A stretch of DNA of 11,446 nt from an uncultured euryarchaeote. Its GTDB lineage: Archaea; Thermoplasmatota; Poseidoniia; Poseidoniales; Thalassarchaeaceae. The notes under the pieces are model-generated. The model was given only the letters and a program-made list of their open reading frames with translations. It did not search any database and was not told the DNA's origin. The stretch covers positions 1 through 11,446 of the forward strand of contig CALCOR010000226.1 in NCBI GenBank assembly GCA_937897085.1, read 5' to 3'. A program made the translations under genes and the position numbers. Below are positions 1 through 8,124 of the stretch, in pieces; positions within the stretch are counted from its first letter, which is position 1, and each line of letters starts with the position of its first letter.

Positions 1-3000
1 GCCGATGCCCGCGGTCTCAGGAGTACCGGGGCCAACCACCTCACTCGATGTCGAATCGAATGCCTTGATCTCCTTCGAGCGCACGGCGTGCTTCCAGTTC
101 TCGCCGTCGAAGGCCACCACCGCGATGTACCACTCGGTCGAGTTGTCGAATGGCACATCCTGTTGCCACTCATCGAGCTCCCAGAAGGAACCGACTATAC
201 CCTTCTTCAGCAGGGCGGCCTCTCCAGTCATTTCGAAACGCTCCTCGCTTACGTAGATGCGATAACCGCGGATGTCGGTGCCCGTGAGCGGTACCCATTC
301 AACCTCGATGCTCTCACCATGCTTGCTCCAGGTGGCACTGAAATCGACATTGGGCAGATGCGCTCCGGGGTCCTCATCAGAGTTGTCAACTGCTCTTCCG
401 TTGCCCACGTTCAACTGGTCTCGGTGGGCGTTGCCGCTGGAGTCGACTGGAACAATGGCGACGTAGACCGGGATGCCGGACATAATCGTCTGGCCGTCGG
501 AGAGATTGGTGAGCATGAAGGGCTGCTGCACGTCCCTGCCAATCACCATCGCCGGTTGGCGTGGGCCTGTGCTGGTGAACTTGATGATGTCCGCATACAC
601 CTCGTAGTGGTCGAGGTCGCTGGCGCCGCTAGGGGTGAACTGAACGTAGACTGCCGTGCCGTTGTCATCAGGGAAATCGGTCACCTCGGGTGTCTCGAGT
701 CGGTCCGGCGGGACGATGTCATCGCGGTTGTCGATCGGTGTGACCACCACCGAAGGCAAGCGGGTGAGGAAAGCAGAATCGAGCAGGTCGTGGGCGGTGA
801 CCGTCACATACAGGGGAACGTCGGGACGAATGACTCCGGGAGTACCGTTGATGACCGAATCACCGCCGTAGATGGCGGTTGTAATCGTGACGTCGACGCG
901 CATTGAACTGCCATCGATGGAGTACTGCCTGTCGAGCACCGTGGCGCCGCATGCGGCCAAGTCGTTGCGGCAGTTCGGATAGATCGCCGTGAGGTCGTCC
1001 ACCGGATGGTCAGAAGCCCATACCACGTAGTAGCCGAAGTCCATCACCTCACTCGCATCCCACCCGACATCAACTGCCCTCCCATCGTCATCGGGGTGGT
1101 CCCAGGCGCTCAGGTTCTCCAGCCGCGGGGGTGGATCAGAACCAAACATGTTCCGTTCGGGACTCGCCTGCACTATGGTGACATTGACCAGGTCGCCGTT
1201 GCCCCATACGTCAAAGGCCACGACGGTGATCCAGTAGAGCACGTTGTCCTCGAGTGCAAGGCCGCCCCAGTCGGAGATGTTCGCCATGCCGCTCTCACAG
1301 TCGGCCACTATGGTCGAGTTGAGGAAGTCAAGCGCGTCGGCGGGTGGCTGAGTGTCATCCTCCTCAGCGCTGACCGGACGAGCCATGACCGCATGCCAAG
1401 CGCAGTCAGATTCGTTGTTCGGTGTCCATTCGACGGTGATCATACCACCTTCGTCGTCGGGGGTATCGTACGCCTTGATGTCCTCCACCGGTGCTGGTGG
1501 GATGCCGTCATTGACTCCTCCTGTGGGGACCACTGGTCCAACGATGGTCGCGTTCGCGGGGTCGTGCTGTCCCGTCTCATCCACACAGGTGAGGGCCACC
1601 CAGTAGACCCTGCCTCGCTCGAGCCGGAGTACCGTGCTGTTCGAATCCTTGTGCACATCGAGACCCTGTTGCGGTAATCCGATGGCGTCGGTGATCTCGG
1701 TGCGTACAGCCCAGATGCGAGTGCCAGCATGGTCGAGTGCGCTGCACTCCTCCCACTCGACGTAGAGGTCACCGTCCTCGCCCCCATCAGCTGGGCCAGC
1801 ATTAGCCCAAGCAGGTGGTGCAGGGACCTCGTCGGAAGCCTGCGCCGGTCCGATGATGTCGGACGGTTCACCCAGAGATCCGTCAGCATACTCCTGCACG
1901 ACGATGCCGTGGATGTCATCGCCATCCATGATCGGCTGACCTTCAGCGGTGGCGATGTCCGCCATCGTCACGGTCCACACCGGAATACGCGCATCGTACG
2001 TGGCTGACAACAGGTCGAAGGACGTTGGCGGCGTCGTCCAGTTGCCCACCTTGAGGTAGATGCGGTAGGCGGCCCATCCATGGTCGCTGCTAGGTGTCCA
2101 CTCAGCGGTGAGCACGCCTCCGCCGTCATCAGGGCGGTCGAACAGGTCGAGCAGCGCGACCGGACTCTCGGAGCGGGTCCAGTCGTAGGTGAAGCGTATC
2201 TCGATCGAGCCATTGAGTGGGCTCTGGAGTTGGATGTGCAGGTCTCTCCCGGAAGGCGTGAGTGCGCCGCGACGCGCTGCGAGGTCGAAGTCGGCGGCAA
2301 GAGTGGGACTGAGTTCCGTCAGATTCCAGGTGCCGCTGTAGTTGAGGCTGTGCGATGAGACCCAGACCGCTGCTCCCTCGACCGGGCTGGACATGGTCAA
2401 GGACAGTTGATGCAGAGGGATGGACCCAGGGGAGATGCCTCCAGCCTGTAGCGAAGTTGTGACGTTGTCAGACGCGGAGATGAGCTGCGTCCACTGGCCC
2501 GGACGAGTGGAGTCGGTGATATCGGCACTGAAACCAGAGAATGTCACGGTGAGAGGATCGGCGCGACGCATCGACTCTCGATCGAGTTCAATGAACGCTG
2601 GCCATGGCGTCCAGCCGTGCAGCCCGTCGCCCGTGGTAGCCCACATACCGGTCGATCCGACCCATGCGGACGTGGTTCCGCGAATCACCTCAGAGCCGAC
2701 CACGGCGTGCTGGGGGCTCTGCACATCGATGCGGTCGATGCCTGCAGGGGTCACCACCACGAGAGTGCGGCCATCGCTCACGAGTTTTCGAACCGGCCAG
2801 GCGAGCAGCATCCACGAGGAACTGCCAGCCTCCATCGTCGAAGTGCCAGCGTTCCAGTGCACAAGCGGCTCCTCGCTGGTGGCGATGTGCACACCCCACC
2901 AGTCGGCGGAGATGGCCCTGACATCGTTGCTGGGTAACATGTCGACCTGCAGTTGCTGAATCACCTGCAGCGTGGAAATCTCGAGGGCGCTCGCACCAGG

Positions 3001-6000
3001 GCGGGTGGAACCCTCGCCGTTGTGCGACAGGTAGAGCGCGGCAGGCAGCGTCACTGAGGTGTTGCCGGAAGATATGGTGACCGGCGGCGCTAGCGCGATT
3101 CCTGACACCCGGTTGCCGAGCAATCCTGAACTACGGTCGATCGTACCGATGACACTCAGGTTCGCCACATCGAAACGTACCAATCCCGCTGGAGTCCCCA
3201 GCCACAATTCGCCTCCCTGATTCCAGAGATGCTCAATCGTGCCTGACGGGAGGCCATCCATAGTGGTGATCGGGTCATCCCACGCCTGTGAAGTGAGATT
3301 CCACACGCCGAGTCCTCCCCAGGTGGCCACCCAAATCCGGTTGTCGTAGAGCAAGAAGTCGCGCACGATGTTGCTCGGCAACCCCGCGAGCAACTTTCCG
3401 TGGTCCCATGAATTGGTCGTCGTGTTGAACACCTGCACACCCGCGGCGGTCCAGCTGGTGCCCATCAGGCCTACCACGATATCAGACCCGTCCATCCACA
3501 AGCCATCCATCTGGCCGTGGAGCGCGGCTGGAGTGATTTGCCATGTACCGGTGACTAGGTCGATGCGCCACAACCCACCACCGGCTGTGGAGACCCAGAT
3601 GTCGCTGCCGTCAAGCAGCATCTCGACGAGATAGTCGCCGGCGAGGCTCCACGCCTGCTGCCACTCGATGCTGCCACTGGGAAGCAGTACCCCATGCAGC
3701 ACGGATGAGCCGTACCACGTGCCGTCACCATCAGTCATGGCAACGTAGACATCGTTACCCGAATGAATCACTTCGAGCACGCGCCCGGACGGCAGCCCGG
3801 CGAGCACATCCATCTCTCCTGGCAGTAGTCCGCTGGCGTTGAACAGGTCGACCCGATTGAACCCAGTGGCCGCTCCAGGTCGGCCGATGACCCATTCAAC
3901 GAAACCAGGATTGGTGGCCGGCCGGACCTCAAGGCTGGCAGCCTCGAATCCCCGGTCTATGACCGCACCGCCGCCGACGGAGGCGCCGCTCGTGGGGATG
4001 CGGCTGATCCCACCGGCGCCACCATCACCGGTGACGTGTGATATCATCAAAGCCCCGCCGGCCCAACCCATGCCGTCGGGGAAGACCGGATCAGGCGAGA
4101 TGCCGTTGACAGTCTCAGAGAGCGTGGGAAGGTACTGGTGGCGCGCGTACGCGTAGCGGGATATGCCAACATCATCCTCATCGAAGCCGATGTAGAGAAT
4201 GCCGGCGGTCTCGTCACAGGCGAGCCCGTGGACATCATCGTCGGCGAGAGCTTGGTTTCCTTGGCCGCCACCCCCTTGGGTGAACGCGGTGTTCCATTGG
4301 TTGTTGGAAAGGTCGTAACGCGCCACCCCACCCTGTGTGCCGAAGTCCATGTAGCGCGCCATACCCACATGCAGGATGTCACGACACACCTCGAAGGAGA
4401 AGCCGAATCCCTGGGGGATGCTGCCGGTGCCAGCGTCCCAACTGGTCCACTGGCCGGTGGTCCCATTCAGTTGGAAGATGCGGCTGTTGCGGTTCCAGCC
4501 GCCACCATCCGACATCGACGAATACCAGAGATCATCTCCAACCACGGTCATCGCGAATATGGTGGTCTGTGAGTTGGAGGGAAGGCCGTTGCCTGGAGTC
4601 CAAGATGGAAGCCAGGTATCGTTGGCTGCGTTGTAGCGGGCGATTCCATCAACGGTGGCGAACATCACCAGACCGTCGTAGGTGACGACGTTTCGTATCG
4701 GCCCCTCCAGCGTGTTCTCGTCCCACTCGTTGAGCAACGTGCCGTTCCAGGCGATGCGCCGGTGCACGTTCTCGCCATAGTGCACGTAGAGGTCGCATGC
4801 TGAGGTGTTCAGCGGCGCGCACTCGCCCGCGTAGCGGGCGGTCACGCGAGATACCGGACCGGTAGGTTCGATGTTGGACGCCCATGTGGAATTCCAGTGG
4901 TCCCAACGTGCGATGATGCCGTCACCGCCGATCCACCACTGCGAAGGCATCGTGCCGACCCAGAGGTGCCCATCAGGGCCGATTCCCGCACCGTAGACGA
5001 GCGCGCTCGAGCCGAGCGCGTCATCGGCGTCGATGGTCGAGCGGCCGGTGATGTTGGCGATGTCGTAGCGGTAGATGTTGTCATTCGACTGCGTGTTAGT
5101 ACGTTCTTGAACGTAGTACATCGTGTCACCGATGATTACCAGTTCCGCCGGGTCACGGGTCGGAACAGTGGCAACTCCTCCATTCGATCCTTTGTCCCAC
5201 TCCACCTCCAGACTCTCGTTGTCCAGGTCAATCAGGTTGAGTCCGAAGTCGCCGCCCACCCAGATCTGGTGCGAGACGAGCGCCGGGATGAGCTCCGTGA
5301 CGCCATCCGAGGACAGCAGACCGTTGCTGTGGTCGGAATCCCAAGTGGTGAGCCACTCATCCGTCGTCATGTCGTAGCGGGCGATGCCCACTCCATCCAG
5401 ACCCACGTAGGCGACATCGTCGTAGAGGTAGGTCTTGGCATTCCAGGTCTGCTCACCCGCCTCCCAGGTGTCGAGCACGGTGTCGTTGGTAACGTCGATG
5501 ATTCCCGCGCCGTAGTTGGTGCCAGCCATCAGGATGCCCGGCAGGATGAGATTCACTGCGTACACCCATGAGGAGGGCAATCCCGGATTGGAGTAGTAGT
5601 TCCAGCAATCCTCGCGGTTGAGCGTCGCCAGAGAGTATTGGCAGGCTCCAGCATTGGTGCCGGCGTAGAGGTATGAGGAATCAGAATCGAAGTCGTAGAA
5701 ATCCGTCGGCTGCCACCCCTGTCCGGTTGGTCGGATGTGCGACCATGTACTACCGTCGTAACGATCGGCCCCCTCGCTGGTGCCAACCCACAGGTCTCCT
5801 TGGCTGTCAATGTGCAGTGAGTAGACATCGTTGGACGAGATTGTTGCGCCGCCCCGGTATTGGTAGGTATCTGTCAGTTCGCCAGTGAGCCGGTCGTAGA
5901 CGAGCACGCCGTAACCGAACATGCCCAACCAGATGGTGGCGCCATCGGTCTCCACGGGCATGAAGGGGACATCGTCCATACCTGTTGAGCGCCAAGACGA

Positions 6001-7959
6001 GAGCAGGGTATCGTTACCCAGATCTAGTCGTAGCACCCCTAAGTTGGCCGAGGCGAAGTAGGCGATGCCAGCGAGCGTGGCGACTCCCCTGAGGTTGTCC
6101 GAGAAGGCATCTGAGCGCGAGGAATCCCAGACACTGGTGACGTTGCCGTTGGAGACATCGATGATGCTGGCACCGGAGTTCGGATGAGTGGCGACGAGCA
6201 GGTTGCTGCTCGCATCCCAAGCGAGGTCGGTGATGAAGTCATTATTCAGGCCGCTGTGGATATTCCACTGCGTCGTGAGTGTGCCGTTGCTGGCATCATA
6301 CTCCTCGATTCCTGCATCGGCGGTGCCCACCCATACGCTGGCTCCGTCAGTCGCCAGAGCGACGTTCTGCACGTTGTTGACAATCGGGTCGAGCCAGCGG
6401 TTGATGCTCCGGTCGAAGCGGTCGACGAGCTCATTGCTGGCTATCCAGACGATTCCATTCACCTCGATGACCTCGTTCATCTGATCGGAAGCAGGTCCGC
6501 TGGCGAACAGCGCGTTACCTGAGTGCAATGGTGGATTCCCAGGCACGATGCGCGCCATCTGCCCGCTGCCGTCATTGACGAACACCGTATCTACAGACGG
6601 GGAACGGGAGCCTCCTGCCGGCCAAGCAACGAGGTCGAGGCCTTCGAGAGGCAGTCCTAGAGAGGCGAGCGTCTTGCTGCTGGTGAACGCCCCCATCGTG
6701 GTGTTGTAGTGGTGCAGCGTGTCGCCGACCAGGATGTTCAGCCAGCCACCACCGGTGGCCATGCCGCGCACTTCGTTTGAGGCGAGCCAGTTGGCATCAG
6801 TCCAGGTGGCGAGCCATGAGCCGGTGGAGACTGACTGTCGGGCGATGCCGGCGCCATCCATGGCAATCATCAGCACGCCATTGACCTCGAGCAACTGATT
6901 GACGTCGTCGCTTGGAAGGTGGTTTTGAGTGTCCCATGCAGACTTCCACTGACCGTTGGTGAGGTCCAAGCGCATCACTCCGCCTCCGAGCGTGGCGAGC
7001 AGCATGTCGCTGCCAACCTCGAGCATGTCGGTCACCTCGTCAGAACCAGCCGACGGATTGAGTGCATCAGTCCAGCCACCCGCTCCGTAACTGAACAGGT
7101 CGCTGGCTGTCGTTCCAGCCCACAACGTCCCGGAGGAATCGAGTTCCAACGCGCCTGCTACAGCGCCTCCCGGTAGTGAGGGCAGTGGGAGCAATTCAGA
7201 TGAATCGGACAACGCCCAGACGCGGAAGCCGCCGTCATCCGTCGCCACGACTAAGCGGTCGTTGGCAGCGTCCAACACGAGCGCAGTGGTGGCCACATCA
7301 TCATCGAGTTCGATGACCATGGGGTTGTTGTTCGCATCGAGTTGCAACAGCGCATCCCCGGCAGCGACATACAAGCGACCGTCGCCGGGATGGACCGCGC
7401 TGGCGGTCACGTCCAGCGTGACCGGCGAGAAGGTGATCAGCGGATCCACAGGACGGAGTGCCTCGATGACCAAATCGGTCACCTCGGCACCGCCGGGCAC
7501 CAGCCACGAAGCACCGGTGTTGACGTTCGGCGCGAGCCGCGATGAATGCGGGTCAGGACCGAGGAGATCATTCTGCTGGCCGAAGCCGCCTAGTCCGCGC
7601 CAGTCCATGATGGACGTCTGCGTGTCGACGAATGACAACTGGGGCTGTTCCGCCCACAGATCGTTGGCGCCGTCGACGCGCACCTCGAATGAGATGTTGT
7701 CCAGCAGCGCTCCGGGAGCGAGCAGGTGATGCATGTCGGCGATTGCCATCTGGCCAGTAGCCGGATCGGCACCGGTCGCATCGAGCCGAATCCACCCGGT
7801 GTCGTTGTGACCACCCGAACCCCATTCCGTGACTGTGGGCGCTTGTGCTTGAGCCGGGAATGCCATCGGTGTCCACGATGCAAGCAACATCAGCGTCACC
7901 AGCAGCAGACTACGGATGTGGATAGCGTTCAAAGAACGCCTGTGCGAATATGCATCCAT
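1..7959 (-). CDS. Giant exported beta-propeller / fibronectin III-like repeat protein (C-terminus beyond the window)
   Basis: Reading the minus strand from the ATG at 7959-7957 gives 2,653 codons without a stop, still open at base 1. Residues 1-40 are a signal peptide. Residues about 41-175 are an N-terminal domain I do not recognise. Residues about 180-1790 are about 35 degenerate repeats of 35-50 residues with cores such as DLWVGTSEG, IWVATWGG and ELWLGTPAG followed by a 'R-Y/F-D' strand and a Trp, like the two-component-regulator propeller repeats of sensor ectodomains. Residues about 1790-1930 are a linker, then six fibronectin III-like modules run to the edge. There are more than twenty N-x-S/T sequons and only twelve cysteines found, in local pairs, all fitting an extracellular protein. 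No kinase or protease domain is visible. A surface adhesion, binding or sensing role is inferred, not shown. The missing C-terminus could hold a membrane anchor. The start is supported by the signal peptide and the TATA-like box just upstream. Confidence 0.93.
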   Translation of the reverse strand, partial: MDAYSHRRSLNAIHIRSLLLVTLMLLASWTPMAFPAQAQAPTVTEWGSGGHNDTGWIRLDATGADPATGQMAIADMHHLLAPGALLDNISFEVRVDGANDLWAEQPQLSFVDTQTSIMDWRGLGGFGQQNDLLGPDPHSSRLAPNVNTGASWLVPGGAEVTDLVIEALRPVDPLITFSPVTLDVTASAVHPGDGRLYVAAGDALLQLDANNNPMVIELDDDVATTALVLDAANDRLVVATDDGGFRVWALSDSSELLPLPSLPGGAVAGALELDSSGTLWAGTTASDLFSYGAGGWTDALNPSAGSDEVTDMLEVGSDMLLATLGGGVMRLDLTNGQWKSAWDTQNHLPSDDVNQLLEVNGVLMIAMDGAGIARQSVSTGSWLATWTDANWLASNEVRGMATGGGWLNILVGDTLHHYNTTMGAFTSSKTLASLGLPLEGLDLVAWPAGGSRSPSVDTVFVNDGSGQMARIVPGNPPLHSGNALFASGPASDQMNEVIEVNGIVWIASNELVDRFDRSINRWLDPIVNNVQNVALATDGASVWVGTADAGIEEYDASNGTLTTQWNIHSGLNNDFITDLAWDASSNLLVATHPNSGASIIDVSNGNVTSVWDSSRSDAFSDNLRGVATLAGIAYFASANLGVLRLDLGNDTLLSSWRSTGMDDVPFMPVETDGATIWLGMFGYGVLVYDRLTGELTDTYQYRGGATISSNDVYSLHIDSQGDLWVGTSEGADRYDGSTWSHIRPTGQGWQPTDFYDFDSDSSYLYAGTNAGACQYSLATLNREDCWNYYSNPGLPSSWVYAVNLILPGILMAGTNYGAGIIDVTNDTVLDTWEAGEQTWNAKTYLYDDVAYVGLDGVGIARYDMTTDEWLTTWDSDHSNGLLSSDGVTELIPALVSHQIWVGGDFGLNLIDLDNESLEVEWDKGSNGGVATVPTRDPAELVIIGDTMYYVQERTNTQSNDNIYRYDIANITGRSTIDADDALGSSALVYGAGIGPDGHLWVGTMPSQWWIGGDGIIARWDHWNSTWASNIEPTGPVSRVTARYAGECAPLNTSACDLYVHYGENVHRRIAWNGTLLNEWDENTLEGPIRNVVTYDGLVMFATVDGIARYNAANDTWLPSWTPGNGLPSNSQTTIFAMTVVGDDLWYSSMSDGGGWNRNSRIFQLNGTTGQWTSWDAGTGSIPQGFGFSFEVCRDILHVGMARYMDFGTQGGVARYDLSNNQWNTAFTQGGGGQGNQALADDDVHGLACDETAGILYIGFDEDDVGISRYAYARHQYLPTLSETVNGISPDPVFPDGMGWAGGALMISHVTGDGGAGGISRIPTSGASVGGGAVIDRGFEAASLEVRPATNPGFVEWVIGRPGAATGFNRVDLFNASGLLPGEMDVLAGLPSGRVLEVIHSGNDVYVAMTDGDGTWYGSSVLHGVLLPSGSIEWQQAWSLAGDYLVEMLLDGSDIWVSTAGGGLWRIDLVTGTWQITPAALHGQMDGLWMDGSDIVVGLMGTSWTAAGVQVFNTTTNSWDHGKLLAGLPSNIVRDFLLYDNRIWVATWGGLGVWNLTSQAWDDPITTMDGLPSGTIEHLWNQGGELWLGTPAGLVRFDVANLSVIGTIDRSSGLLGNRVSGIALAPPVTISSGNTSVTLPAALYLSHNGEGSTRPGASALEISTLQVIQQLQVDMLPSNDVRAISADWWGVHIATSEEPLVHWNAGTSTMEAGSSSWMLLAWPVRKLVSDGRTLVVVTPAGIDRIDVQSPQHAVVGSEVIRGTTSAWVGSTGMWATTGDGLHGWTPWPAFIELDRESMRRADPLTVTFSGFSADITDSTRPGQWTQLISASDNVTTSLQAGGISPGSIPLHQLSLTMSSPVEGAAVWVSSHSLNYSGTWNLTELSPTLAADFDLAARRGALTPSGRDLHIQLQSPLNGSIEIRFTYDWTRSESPVALLDLFDRPDDGGGVLTAEWTPSSDHGWAAYRIYLKVGNWTTPPTSFDLLSATYDARIPVWTVTMADIATAEGQPIMDGDDIHGIVVQEYADGSLGEPSDIIGPAQASDEVPAPPAWANAGPADGGEDGDLYVEWEECSALDHAGTRIWAVRTEITDAIGLPQQGLDVHKDSNSTVLRLERGRVYWVALTCVDETGQHDPANATIVGPVVPTGGVNDGIPPAPVEDIKAYDTPDDEGGMITVEWTPNNESDCAWHAVMARPVSAEEDDTQPPADALDFLNSTIVADCESGMANISDWGGLALEDNVLYWITVVAFDVWGNGDLVNVTIVQASPERNMFGSDPPPRLENLSAWDHPDDDGRAVDVGWDASEVMDFGYYVVWASDHPVDDLTAIYPNCRNDLAACGATVLDRQYSIDGSSMRVDVTITTAIYGGDSVINGTPGVIRPDVPLYVTVTAHDLLDSAFLTRLPSVVVTPIDNRDDIVPPDRLETPEVTDFPDDNGTAVYVQFTPSGASDLDHYEVYADIIKFTSTGPRQPAMVIGRDVQQPFMLTNLSDGQTIMSGIPVYVAIVPVDSSGNAHRDQLNVGNGRAVDNSDEDPGAHLPNVDFSATWSKHGESIEVEWVPLTGTDIRGYRIYVSEERFEMTGEAALLKKGIVGSFWELDEWQQDVPFDNSTEWYIAVVAFDGENWKHAVRSKEIKAFDSTSSEVVGPGTPETAGIG
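50..2165 (-). repeat. Six fibronectin III-like modules near the C-terminal side
   Basis: Six modules of about 105-140 residues follow the propellers. Five begin with a Pro-acidic-Gly turn: P-D-D-G-G near residue 1943, P-A-D-G-G-E-D near 2056, P-D-D-E-G near 2167, P-D-D-D-G near 2289 and P-D-D-N-G near 2430. Each is followed by a 'V-x-W/F-x-P/A-S' type strand, a 'Y-x-I/V-Y' strand and a late 'Y-V/W-x-x-V-x-A/V' strand, the usual fibronectin III pattern. The sixth, near residues 2535-2635, keeps the strands (IEVEWVPL, GYRIYVSEE, WYIAVVAFD) but lacks the acidic turn. Such modules normally act as spacers or binding units on surface proteins. Confidence 0.75.
2600..7425 (-). repeat. Array of about 35 beta-propeller blade repeats (protein level)
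   Basis: Each unit has a turn with D/N/G residues, a strand such as 'LWVGT' or 'VWIAS', a Gly-rich turn, a strand such as 'GIARYD' or 'GVLRLD', and often a closing 'G-x-W' and 'GLPSN/SSND' loop. I counted about 35 cores by eye, averaging about 46 residues. The best-preserved cores are near 5785 (DLWVGTSEG), 6335 (VWVGTADAG), 4965 (HLWVGTMPS), 3340 (IWVATWGG) and 3205 (ELWLGTPAG). Conservation is at the protein level only, and I saw no long DNA-level tandem identity. This resembles the Reg_prop ligand-binding sensor family; an assignment to a specific Pfam entry needs a profile search. Confidence 0.8.
7480..7839 (-). other. Unrecognised N-terminal domain of the giant protein
   Basis: Residues about 41-160, between the signal peptide and the first blade, contain no blade motif. 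They include WIRLDATGADPATGQ, LLDNISFEVRVDG and DWRGLGGFGQQND and look like a small beta-rich domain. I cannot assign it to a family. Confidence 0.5.
7840..7959 (-). other. Signal peptide of the giant protein
   Basis: The first 40 residues have a basic N-region (HRRS then HIRS), a hydrophobic core (LLLVTLMLLASW) and a small-residue end (PAQAQA) with cleavage likely after residue 38 or 40. This is a Sec-type signal and fixes the start of the gene. No lipobox cysteine is present, since the first cysteine found in the protein is near residue 773, so a lipoprotein is unlikely. Confidence 0.85.
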
Positions 7960-7980
7960 GCCCGTAACGCTTTTGCAATT

Positions 7981-7994
7981 GCTTATCAATAAAG
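7981..7994 (-). promoter_or_regulatory. TATA-like box for the giant secreted-protein gene
   Basis: On the minus strand the sequence reads CTTTATTGATAAGC. Its AT-rich core lies about 27-34 bases upstream of the ATG at 7959. An archaeal transcription start would then fall within a few bases of the ATG. No Shine-Dalgarno motif precedes the ATG (AAAAGCGTTACGGGC), which fits a leaderless transcript. The assignment depends on the organism being archaeal. Confidence 0.45.
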
Positions 7995-8003
7995 TGGGTT
8001 GAT

Positions 8004-8034
8004 GTATCCTACGGATACCTTGCGATTTTTTTTT
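8004..8034 (+). promoter_or_regulatory. Inverted repeat (GTATCC-TAC-GGATAC) followed by nine Ts, in the divergent intergenic region
   Basis: A perfect 6-base inverted repeat with a 3-base spacer occupies 8004-8018, and a run of nine T lies at 8026-8034. It lies upstream of both divergent genes. It could be an operator, or the T run could stop stray plus-strand transcription. The stem is too short, and too far from the T run (7 bases), for a convincing hairpin terminator. Confidence 0.3.
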
Positions 8035-8124
8035 GCCTTGTAACACTGTTTCGCAGTTTTAGTGAAAGGGGAACGCACATATTGGAGAGGGTCGGCCGAA
8101 AGGACGGAGCCGGTGACCACACCG

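Larger units (their letters stand above)
7960..8124. promoter_or_regulatory. Divergent intergenic region between the giant gene and the malic enzyme gene
   Basis: These 165 bases are locally AT-rich compared with the flanking genes and must hold both promoters. Besides the TATA-like box and the inverted repeat, there is an 8-base palindrome GCAATTGC at 7975-7982. On the plus strand the candidate TATA-like elements are weak: AGTTTTAG near 8054-8061 and ACATATT near 8077-8083. A purine-rich stretch AGGACGGAG at 8101-8109 could serve as a ribosome binding site for the malic enzyme. Confidence 0.5.

Noticed and set aside
88..906. 272-residue plus-strand frame and similar plus-strand frames such as 1006-1677 and 4897-5571
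   Set aside because: They lie opposite the continuous, domain-bearing minus-strand frame. Their translations are rich in Arg, His and Val with no recognisable motif, as expected of antisense shadows in GC-rich coding DNA.
1..7959. Several separate genes or a decayed pseudogene in this region
   Set aside because: The minus-strand frame keeps one phase from 7959 to 1 with no stop, and the repeat motifs continue across every junction, so it is one intact gene.
8004..8034. Rho-independent terminator (inverted repeat plus T run)
   Set aside because: The stem is only 6 base pairs with a 3-base loop, is separated from the Ts by 7 bases, and lies between divergent genes where no plus-strand transcript needs to end.
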